Source: Anabaena catenula FACHB-362
Lineage (GTDB): Bacteria > Cyanobacteriota > Cyanobacteriia > Cyanobacteriales > Nostocaceae
Length of the DNA stretch: 64,000 nucleotides
Assembly: GCF_014698735.1 (NCBI RefSeq)
Contig: NZ_JACJTQ010000009.1
Location: 82,520 to 146,519 of the forward strand
Reading direction: 5' to 3'
The notes beneath the pieces were generated by a model. That model saw only the letters and a program-made list of their open reading frames with translations, searched no databases and was not told the DNA's origin. Of the stretch, positions 57,748 to 64,000 are shown piece after piece. Position 1 is the first letter of the stretch. The number at the start of each line of letters is the position of its first letter. The position numbers and the translations under genes are program-made.

Positions 57748-58952
57748 AATTCCCAACATTGTTGCGCTATAGCCCAATCTTCTTGAGTATGTATAACTAA
57801 TACTCGCACAGCGGAATCAGATGTAGCAATATCCACATCAATTGGCTGCTGCTGATTTTTGACAGCATCTATTTTCAATCCCAAAAATTCCCAGGCTGCA
57901 CAAGCCTCTTGACGAATTCCTGGAGATTTTTCTCCCACCCCACCGGTGAAAACTAAAGCATCTAAACCACCCAAACTAGCCAGCATAGAACCGATACCAG
58001 CCTGTAAGCGATGTACGTATATATCCCAGGCTAATTGGGCGCGTTCATTACCTTGCTCCCTTGCTGCTATTACTTCCCGTAAATCATTAGAAACGCCCGA
58101 AATTCCTCGTAATCCAGAAGCTTTATTTAAAACATAGTCTAGCTTTTCTGCTGAGTAATCAGATTGGCGCAATAGATAAATCAGAATCCCTGGATCAATT
58201 GAGCCACAACGGCTGCCCATCATTAAGCCATCAAGAGGCGTAAAACCCATAGTTGTATCAATGCTGCGACCATTTTTAACCGCCGCTAAAGAACAACCAT
58301 TACCTAAATGACAGGTTATTAACCGCAGTTCGTTTAAATCTCGACCCAGGATTTGTGCTGCAAGGGTAGAACAGTACTGATGACTAATACCATGAAAGCC
58401 GTAGCGGCGGATACCTTGTTCTACCCATTCATAGGGGCCAGGATAAATAGCGGCTGCATCTGGTAAAGTACTATGGAAGCTAGTATCAAATACTGCGACT
58501 TGGGTAACATTTCCCAAGCTTTGTTCAATAGCTTCTATACCATCCACAGCGGCTGGATTATGGGCTGGAGCCAGGGTAGAAAGACGAGCGATGGCATTTT
58601 TGACATCTTCTGTAATTACTACACTGTTACGGTAGTCTTGTCCACCATGTACTACCCGATGTCCGACTACATCAATTTCTGACAACTGACTTACCACCTT
58701 AGTCGCACCATGACTGAGAGTATGGAGTATATAAGCAAAATGTGCGCTGCGGGAGTCACCCTCGATATATTCTTGTAGCACTGCACCCGTTGCTGTTTTT
58801 ACCTCTATTTCTGCTCCATTTTTGTCTTGAATCCAGTTTATTTTCCCTTCCCAAAGTGGTTGTGGTGCTTGGTTGAGAACAGTCGCATCTGTAATTTCAT
58901 ACAGACAAACTTTTTGGCTACTTGAGCCGGCATTTAGTACTAATATGTTCAT
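57705..58952 (-). CDS. ackA: Acetate kinase
   Basis: A 415-residue enzyme of the ASKHA superfamily. N-terminal MNILVLNAGSSSQKVCLYEI, substrate Arg in GHRVVHGGQDY, VAVFDTSFHSTLP, RYGFHGISHQY, CHLGNGCSLAAV and TMGFTPLDGLMMGSRCGSIDP are all present. It interconverts acetate plus ATP with acetyl phosphate plus ADP. pta is not adjacent. The C-terminus is encoded by a dispersed repeat, so it may differ from relatives by a dozen or so residues. Confidence 0.94.
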   Translation of the reverse strand: MNILVLNAGSSSQKVCLYEITDATVLNQAPQPLWEGKINWIQDKNGAEIEVKTATGAVLQEYIEGDSRSAHFAYILHTLSHGATKVVSQLSEIDVVGHRVVHGGQDYRNSVVITEDVKNAIARLSTLAPAHNPAAVDGIEAIEQSLGNVTQVAVFDTSFHSTLPDAAAIYPGPYEWVEQGIRRYGFHGISHQYCSTLAAQILGRDLNELRLITCHLGNGCSLAAVKNGRSIDTTMGFTPLDGLMMGSRCGSIDPGILIYLLRQSDYSAEKLDYVLNKASGLRGISGVSNDLREVIAAREQGNERAQLAWDIYVHRLQAGIGSMLASLGGLDALVFTGGVGEKSPGIRQEACAAWEFLGLKIDAVKNQQQPIDVDIATSDSAVRVLVIHTQEDWAIAQQCWELQQGIGNRVESLLP

Positions 58953-59005
58953 AATTGTCAGGAGAAACTCAATTTGAGTTGGTAGAATTTCCAGCTATTA
59001 TTTGC

Positions 59006-60013
59006 TTACTTGGAAATGTTCGGCGCAAATTTTAGATAAGTTCCACCCAATCCTTCTACAATACTGCGTGTGTTAGCATCCATCATTTTTTGATAGGTTT
59101 CTCCATCACTACCAGGTTCACCAAGTCCATCTATATAAAGTTGTCTGGGAAAAAGTTTCACATTAGCTTCTTTGGCTATAGGTTCAAGCACATTGGAGTT
59201 GGTTTTTGTGTCTGCAAAAATTGTTATGACTTTAGATTTTTGAATATATTTAGCCATATTCTGAACTTTTGTATTGCTTAAATTTTCTTCATCGCTAATA
59301 TTTAGCCAACTTCCTTTATAGGGAAAACCATAAGCTTTGACATAATAGATTATGGCTTGATGGGTTGTCAGTATTTTGCGGTTTTTTGTGGGAATACTGG
59401 CCAGTCTAGATTTAATCCAGCTATTTAGTTGGTTTAATTCTTTTGTAAGTTTTGCAGTATTGCTGCTATAGGCTTTTGCATTTTTAGGGGAAATTTTACC
59501 TAAATTGCTATTAATTACCTCTACTATCTGGATAGTATTCTTTGTATTGTGCCAAATATGTGGTTCTGTGAATTCTTGACCATTATTTCGTAATTTTTGT
59601 GGCTGTGGTACAGCAAGTTGGGCAACAGCTATTTTCCGCGTTCGGTTTTGTTTTGCTGTAATGATTTTGATTAAACCTGATTCAAAATTATAGCCATGAT
59701 ATAAAATCAGATTAGCCTGTTCAATGGCTTGTCTATCTTCTGGTGTGGGTTGATAAAAGCGGGGATCTAAACCAGGAGGAATCAAGCAGGTAAGGTTAAT
59801 ACTTGTCCCGGCAATCTGTTTAGTTAAATCACAGAGTATACTAGTCGTTGCTACAACTTGGGGAAGATTTCTGTTAATGCTGTTGGTTTGATTAGTGCGG
59901 GTGTATACTGTATTTATAGTTTGATTTCCACACCCGGCGAATCCAAGTGCAAGAGTAAAAAAAACAGCATTTAATAATTTATTTAATAGTATGTTTTTCG
60001 ACTTTTTTAACAT
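59006..60013 (-). CDS. ZnuA/MntC-like metal-binding lipoprotein with altered first ligand
   Basis: A 335-residue cluster A-I substrate-binding protein of a metal ABC transporter. The lipobox FAGC at 25-28 makes it a lipoprotein. ATTSILCDLTKQIAGTSINL is the N-terminal lobe. The usual first metal ligand, His in DPHxYxPTP, is Arg85 here (GLDPRFYQPTPED; CGC codon checked). The second, in EPHIWHN, and the third, in TTHQAIIYYVK, are present, and the acidic fourth may be in FADTKTN or the DGLGEPGSDG segment. No cognate permease or ATPase lies in the window. Likely zinc or manganese, affinity uncertain. Confidence 0.78.
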   Translation of the reverse strand: MLKKSKNILLNKLLNAVFFTLALGFAGCGNQTINTVYTRTNQTNSINRNLPQVVATTSILCDLTKQIAGTSINLTCLIPPGLDPRFYQPTPEDRQAIEQANLILYHGYNFESGLIKIITAKQNRTRKIAVAQLAVPQPQKLRNNGQEFTEPHIWHNTKNTIQIVEVINSNLGKISPKNAKAYSSNTAKLTKELNQLNSWIKSRLASIPTKNRKILTTHQAIIYYVKAYGFPYKGSWLNISDEENLSNTKVQNMAKYIQKSKVITIFADTKTNSNVLEPIAKEANVKLFPRQLYIDGLGEPGSDGETYQKMMDANTRSIVEGLGGTYLKFAPNISK

Positions 60014-60102
60014 CCTCTAATTATCCTGACAACTCACATATCTCAAATTAATAAAGGCACAGCATCACTGTGCCTTATAAATTTTCATAACTGCTAACTT
60101 TA

Positions 60103-60366
60103 TTAAAAATCAGCAGAGGGCAACTTGCCTTGTAACATCTGAAATTTAGCCTGAACACAAGTAGAGCAACCGCAACCTAATTGATCAATAATTGGATTGG
60201 TTACTAAACCAAAATTTGGTGCTGTTAGTTGAATATTGTTGTGTGCAGATGGTGTAGCTAGAGTGATGACTCCGTTTCTACCCAATGCATGGGCTGGATT
60301 AGCTACCAGTAGCAGAGATGCCAGAAAGACTGGACAAGCAAGCAAAATCAGTTTGGCTATGTTCAT
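60103..60366 (-). CDS. Small exported protein with a CGCxxC motif
   Basis: An 87-residue protein. A clear signal peptide (LILLACPVFLASLLLVANPAHA) ends near residue 27, leaving about 60 residues outside the membrane. The only Cys in the mature part are in LGCGCSTCVQAKF, a tight C-x-C-x2-C. That could bind zinc, copper or an iron-sulfur cluster, or be a disulfide. It stands between the ZnuA-like and WD40 genes on the same strand. Family not recognised. Confidence 0.65.
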   Translation of the reverse strand: MNIAKLILLACPVFLASLLLVANPAHALGRNGVITLATPSAHNNIQLTAPNFGLVTNPIIDQLGCGCSTCVQAKFQMLQGKLPSADF

Positions 60367-60416
60367 AGTTCACACTTAGAGGCCGCTGCTGATACAGCAT
60401 AGCCAATTATTAGTCA

Positions 60417-61472
60417 TTAGTCAGTAGTTTTAGACCAAATAAGTAGTTCCCCTTGTTCCCCACCTGCGGCTAATAAGGCTGGGGAAACCCCACCTCTACT
60501 GGGATGCCAAGCTAGGGTAGAAAATCCTCCCTGGACACCTGTGAGAATTTGGGATGCTTCTGTGGCTTGGTTCCACAAACACAGCCAACCATCAGCTGCT
60601 GCGGAAGCGAGAAGAAAACTTTGGGGTGCAAATGCGATCGCATTAATTATATCCACATGATTAGTCAATATGCGCGATTCCCAACCCAATGACTCATCCT
60701 CTGATTTTTCCCAAACTACTACACCCTCTACACTGGAAGAAGCCAAAAGCGGCGCACCAGCGGCTGTAGTGGCTTCTGACCAAGCTAATTGGCGAATTTT
60801 CCCTGGAAAGCCTCGCATTAGCCAAGGATCTGGATTTCCCCATTCCAACACGGTGACACTACGATCCATATTGCCAGAAGCTAAGTATTTGCCATCAGGC
60901 GACCAAGCCATTGCTACACTAACTGTAGTTGTAGCTAAAATATAAGGTTCTTCATCCCAATCTTGGGTATTCCAAATTTTCACTCCTTGATAACCGCTAA
61001 TGGCTAAATATTGCCCATCTTTGCGCCAATCAATCCCTAAAATTGATGAGTTTTCAAAATTCAGCGTGACAACAATTTCTTCTGCGTCCGCATCCCATAC
61101 TTGAACGCAGCGCCCTAAACTAAAAGTTAGTTGGTTATTTGTATGATTCCAAGCTAATTTATCAACCCAAGCAGGGGCGTTTTCTAAAGTGGCAATTAAT
61201 TGATTTTCTCGCCAGATTTTCACTTTTCCATCTTGTCCACCGACTGCTAAATATTTACTATCGGCAGAAAATGCCACGCAATCTACTGATTTACCTGTGG
61301 CAGTTTGTAAGGTTGTGAGTTCGCTATTTTCCCATAGGATAACTTCTCCAGCAGCGGAAGTTGCAGCTAGTTTTTCTCCTTGGTTTGACCAAGTTAAAGA
61401 TGTGACATAATCTGCAAGCTGACCTGAATAGTAGGCTGTAAATTCTTGAGTTTTACTAGTTGTGAAGTTCAT
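60417..61472 (-). CDS. WD40 beta-propeller protein
   Basis: A 351-residue protein consisting of about seven WD40 repeats with no other domain (SLTWSNQGEKLAATSAAGEV; AFSADSKYLAVGGQDGKVKI; AMAWSPDGKYLASGNMDRSV; AFAPQSFLLASAAADGWLCL). No signal peptide, so cytoplasmic. Such propellers are binding platforms. It lies downstream of the CobW-type GTPase with a repeat-rich gap of 417 bp, same strand. A link to metal handling is by neighbourhood only. Confidence 0.88.
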   Translation of the reverse strand: MNFTTSKTQEFTAYYSGQLADYVTSLTWSNQGEKLAATSAAGEVILWENSELTTLQTATGKSVDCVAFSADSKYLAVGGQDGKVKIWRENQLIATLENAPAWVDKLAWNHTNNQLTFSLGRCVQVWDADAEEIVVTLNFENSSILGIDWRKDGQYLAISGYQGVKIWNTQDWDEEPYILATTTVSVAMAWSPDGKYLASGNMDRSVTVLEWGNPDPWLMRGFPGKIRQLAWSEATTAAGAPLLASSSVEGVVVWEKSEDESLGWESRILTNHVDIINAIAFAPQSFLLASAAADGWLCLWNQATEASQILTGVQGGFSTLAWHPSRGGVSPALLAAGGEQGELLIWSKTTD

Positions 61473-61531
61473 GTGTAAATATGATGGATAATAGAGGAAT
61501 CATAAATGATATTTGAAAAAATTTAAGTAGT

Positions 61532-61586
61532 GTAGGGTGGGCATTGCCCACGATATCCTGGTTCTGTAAGGCATAGCCCACCCTAC
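61532..61586. repeat. GTAGGGTGGGC inverted-repeat element
   Basis: Arms GTAGGGTGGGC (61532-61542) and GCCCACCCTAC (61576-61586), exact over 11 bp, and an inner GTGGGCATTGCCCAC palindrome. A small MITE-like element between the WD40 and CobW genes. Confidence 0.75.
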
Positions 61587-61758
61587 GTAAAATTTCAAAA
61601 ATCAAATATTAATCCTATATTATTTTTTTCTAACCGCAGAGAAAAGAAAATGGCGTTGTTGATTTAGGATATGATTTTTCAACTTTTATTCACCAACGCC
61701 TAGTTTTACATTTTATTTCTCATACCTCGATTGCACCTGAGAATATGATTTATTGAAC

Positions 61759-61860
61759 CGCGTTCACGAAGTGTCCCGTAGGGAAAGGCGCGTTCGCGTT
61801 GGCGAAGCCTCTCGTAGAGAAGCGTCTCGAAGAGAAGAGCGCGAAGTCAAGAAAGAAGAA
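61759..61860. repeat. GC-rich palindromic repeats and GAAGAAG run
   Basis: CGCGTTCACGAAGTGTCCCG, GGCGCGTTCGCGTTGGCG and CTCTCGTAGAGAAGCG are joined dispersed palindromes, followed by AAGAAGAAGGAAG. The ORF on the plus strand through here (61753-62100) is repeat-borne plus antisense of the CobW gene. Confidence 0.65.
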
Positions 61861-61889
61861 GAAGGAAGAAGGAAGAAGAATATTTGGAT

Positions 61890-62861
61890 TTACACTAGAC
61901 AGGCTAGAAAATCTTGTTTTAGTTTAGCTTCATCAAGATTCCGACCAATAAATACAAGTTCATTTTTCCGGGTTTCGCTGGCTTTCCAAGGTCTATCTGG
62001 TTTACCATCAAATATCATGTGTACTCCTTGGAAAACAAAGCGATCATCTTCTCCGGCAATGTTTAAAATGCCTTTCATGCGGAAGATATCTATTCCTTGA
62101 GTACGCAATAATTCACTTAACCATTCATTTAATTTTTGTCCGTCTATTTCGCCTTTTTCTACCAAAGCTACAGAATAAACGCTTTCATCATGTACGTGAG
62201 TATCTTCACCTAAGAAGTTGGGATCAATTTCTAAAGCGCGGTCTAAATCAAAGGCTTTTACACCTAATAATGCATCCATTCCTAATTCTGAGTTTTGGGT
62301 GCGGTAGATTTTAGCGATCGCATTCATCGACCGAATCCGCTTTTCTAATTCTTCTAAATTTTCTGGGGTGACTAAGTCTGTTTTATTCAATAAAATTACA
62401 TCAGCAAATGCAATTTGTTCTTGGGCTTCGTCTGCTTCCCAATGTTGCCAAATATGCTTGGCATCAACAACTGTAACTACTGCATCTAGTGACAATTGAC
62501 TCTGCATATCTTCATCTACAAAGAATGTCTGAATTACAGGTGCAGGATCTGCTAATCCAGTGGTTTCAATTACTAAATGGTCAAATTTATCACGACGCTT
62601 CATCAAATTGCCGATGATGCGAATTAAGTCACCCCGAACTGTACAACAAATACAGCCGTTGTTCATTTCAAAAATTTCTTCATCTGCATCAATAACTAGT
62701 TGATTATCAATGCCTACTTCCCCAAATTCATTGACGATGACAGCAACTTTTTTACCGTGTTCGTAAGTCAGAATGTGATTGAGTAGAGTAGTTTTACCTG
62801 CTCCTAAATAGCCAGTTAAAACGGTTACAGGTACGGTTGTGAATGTTTCTGAAGCCATCAT
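61890..62861 (-). CDS. CobW/COG0523 family metallochaperone GTPase
   Basis: A 323-residue G3E GTPase. Walker A TVLTGYLGAGKTTLLNH (P-loop at 17-24), ETTGLADPAP, the CxCC metal site NNGCICCTVRGDL, and NKTD for guanine are all present. The C-terminal CobW domain begins about 210. COG0523 proteins hand metals, mainly zinc, to target enzymes, and in Anabaena several are de-repressed when zinc is low. The Zur-like box 28 bp upstream fits that. The ATG at 62861 is followed by another at 62858. Confidence 0.92.
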   Translation of the reverse strand: MMASETFTTVPVTVLTGYLGAGKTTLLNHILTYEHGKKVAVIVNEFGEVGIDNQLVIDADEEIFEMNNGCICCTVRGDLIRIIGNLMKRRDKFDHLVIETTGLADPAPVIQTFFVDEDMQSQLSLDAVVTVVDAKHIWQHWEADEAQEQIAFADVILLNKTDLVTPENLEELEKRIRSMNAIAKIYRTQNSELGMDALLGVKAFDLDRALEIDPNFLGEDTHVHDESVYSVALVEKGEIDGQKLNEWLSELLRTQGIDIFRMKGILNIAGEDDRFVFQGVHMIFDGKPDRPWKASETRKNELVFIGRNLDEAKLKQDFLACLV

Positions 62862-62887
62862 AATCTTAAACCAAATTTGATGATTTG

Positions 62888-62904
62888 TTGATAATCATTA
62901 TCTG
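62888..62904. promoter_or_regulatory. Zur-like operator (GATAAT-C-ATTATC)
   Basis: A perfect 6-1-6 palindrome at 62890-62902, within TGATAATCATTATCT. It matches the known cyanobacterial Zur box pattern TGATAATnATTATCA at 14 of its 15 positions (the last base is T, not A). It lies 28 bp upstream of the CobW start and only four bp after the stop of the preceding gene, the right place for metal-dependent repression. Confidence 0.7.
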
Positions 62905-62905
62905 T

Positions 62906-63814
62906 CTAACACACCCTTGTTAAAAATGGTAATATTGCCTCAAAAACTACTGCTGGGTATTCTTCATGCAGTCCTAAAGAACCAGGAACTACAACGCTGC
63001 TAACGCCTGGTAAAGCTGCCATAGCGTCCATTTCTTGCCGGGACTTCGGGGGACTAAATTCGCCAATTACCGCCATTAGTGGGGCGGATAAGGACTGCAC
63101 TAGGGACAGAAACTCTGATTGACTATGAATAGTATCTATATTGCCGGTGACAAAGGCCGCAGAAGCAAATCTGGCGTTTGGTTGTTGAGTGCTTTGCCAT
63201 TTTTCGGTGATGAAACTGGGTGTAAGTTTCGCTGTGTCGGTGAAGACATGGCGGCTGTACATCCAACTTAAGAAAGATGGGGTAGTATTAAGTTTATAGA
63301 GTGCTTGACCGAGAATTGGCGATCGCACTAATCCCCTCACCATAGCAGCTATATTGGGATTTGCTCCCATTGTCGGTAGAGGACCACGCCAAGTTGGTGC
63401 TACCAAAACAATCCGCGAAAAAGCATTTGGCTGTTTAATGGCTAGTTGCAGCACATAACCAGCAGCATGACCAGCCGCAACTACAATAATAGGGATATTA
63501 AACACAGATTTCACGAAATCCGCCAAAAATTGCTGATATATTGCCGAGTTGTAATCTAATTTTAGTCGGGAAGATTCCCCAAAACCTGGCCAGTCTAAAG
63601 CGGTAACTTGAAAATGGGAAGCGAGTAATTTAGCAAGTTCTCCCATTTCTCCCCTTGTAGAAACACTACTAAAAGCGGGAAGTAATAAAAGCGAAGAACC
63701 TTGGCCAAGAGTTTCATAAATCACCTGCAATTGTTGATTTTCCCAATTCCAGAGAAATTCTTGAACTTCACCACCAAATGCACCAGCAGGTTTTGTTAAT
63801 AAATTGGTAGACAT
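62906..63814 (-). CDS. Alpha/beta-hydrolase-fold protein lacking the nucleophile Ser
   Basis: A 302-residue alpha/beta-hydrolase-fold protein. LLLLPAFSSVSTRGEMGELA is the oxyanion region, VTALDWPGFGESSR the typical DWPG(F)GxS motif, and SLGLHEEYPAVVFEAILPFL carries a His at the catalytic position. The elbow, normally GxSxG, reads VAAGHAAGYVLQL, with Ala117 for Ser (GCT codon checked), so ordinary hydrolysis is unlikely. It may act as a binding or assembly protein. Immediately upstream of the CobW gene on the same strand (44-bp gap). Confidence 0.82.
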   Translation of the reverse strand: MSTNLLTKPAGAFGGEVQEFLWNWENQQLQVIYETLGQGSSLLLLPAFSSVSTRGEMGELAKLLASHFQVTALDWPGFGESSRLKLDYNSAIYQQFLADFVKSVFNIPIIVVAAGHAAGYVLQLAIKQPNAFSRIVLVAPTWRGPLPTMGANPNIAAMVRGLVRSPILGQALYKLNTTPSFLSWMYSRHVFTDTAKLTPSFITEKWQSTQQPNARFASAAFVTGNIDTIHSQSEFLSLVQSLSAPLMAVIGEFSPPKSRQEMDAMAALPGVSSVVVPGSLGLHEEYPAVVFEAILPFLTRVC

Positions 63815-63837
63815 CTTGATTTAATGAGTTATTAGTC

Positions 63838-64000
63838 ATTGGTCATTGGTTATTAGTCATTGGTCATTGGTCATTGGTCATTGGTCATTGGTTATTGGTC
63901 ATTGGTCATTGGTCATTGGTCATTGGTCATTGGTCATTGGTCATTGGTCATTGGTCATTGGTCATTGGTCATTGGTCATTGGTCATTGGTCATTGGTCAT
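63838..64000. repeat. TTGGTCA heptamer array, about 23 copies, running off the window
   Basis: Near-perfect tandem TTGGTCA (written ATTGGTC here), with TTATTAG and TTATTGG variants among the first units. It lies in the leader of the alpha/beta-fold gene. Its far end is outside the window. No spacers, so it is not a CRISPR array. Confidence 0.92.

Noticed and set aside
61753..62100. 115-codon plus-strand ORF
   Set aside because: The first part is palindromic repeat and a GAAGAAG run; the rest is antisense to the CobW gene.
63838..64000. Possible CRISPR array
   Set aside because: The unit is 7 bp and tandem without spacers; this is an STRR.

Overview
The window is chromosomal DNA from a filamentous, probably heterocyst-forming cyanobacterium of the Nostoc/Anabaena group. 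It carries photosystem genes (psaC; a Psb34-type gene), a thylakoid-type FtsH, a fused thiO-thiG, a NatFGH-type amino-acid transporter, many HIP1 octamers (GCGATCGC), and very many short heptanucleotide tandem repeats (STRRs such as TTGGTCA, ACTCCTG, AAGGCAG) and small palindromic repeats. I saw no rRNA, tRNA, CRISPR array, prophage or complete insertion sequence.

Layout. 0-9.8 kb: a DAACS solute symporter, a MidA-type methyltransferase, an unlisted 31-residue hydrophobic peptide, a beta-hydroxyacid-dehydrogenase-like protein, ssb, an FAD monooxygenase, pheT, a YciI protein and a small membrane protein. 9.8-17.3 kb: a candidate small RNA, a large nucleotidyltransferase/phosphomutase-like fusion, a coiled-coil protein, a CruA/CruP-like flavoprotein and a small protein. 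17.3-20 kb: a repeat-rich region around a Ser/Thr kinase fused to a GUN4 domain. 20-31 kb: cimA (with a repeat inserted in its coding region), a [2Fe-2S] ferredoxin, thiO-thiG, a Coq4-family protein, psb34, a TPR protein and a double-ATPase peptide ABC protein. 31-38 kb: a small unknown gene, a gene broken by a stop and a 100-bp insertion, a DUF2887/DUF4351 protein, glmS, psaC, a DUF6464-like protein and fmt. 39-49 kb: an envelope-anchored unknown, an EamA transporter, natF-natG-natH, an ArsR-type regulator, KDPG aldolase, two L,D-transpeptidases and a TnpB tail remnant. 49-59 kb: an Hsp70-like protein, membrane proteins, an esterase-like hydrolase, ftsH, a class IV aminotransferase and ackA. 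59-64 kb: a minus-strand group that looks concerned with metal supply: an alpha/beta-hydrolase-fold protein, a COG0523/CobW metallochaperone GTPase with a Zur-like palindrome just upstream, a WD40 protein, a small exported CGCxxC protein and a ZnuA-like lipoprotein. An STRR array running off the window end follows.

Two themes stand out. First, repeats have entered genes here: they encode an internal loop of CimA, the linker of the kinase-GUN4 protein, and the C-termini of AckA and the symporter; they surround the start codons of natG, natH and thiO-thiG; and they disrupt the gene at 31.4-32.3 kb. Second, several enzyme-fold proteins lack a key residue (dehydrogenase Lys to Thr, hydrolase Ser to Ala, ZnuA-like His to Arg, and a phosphomutase domain without its catalytic motifs), which suggests binding or regulatory roles. 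All functional calls are from reading motifs by eye; no database search was possible.
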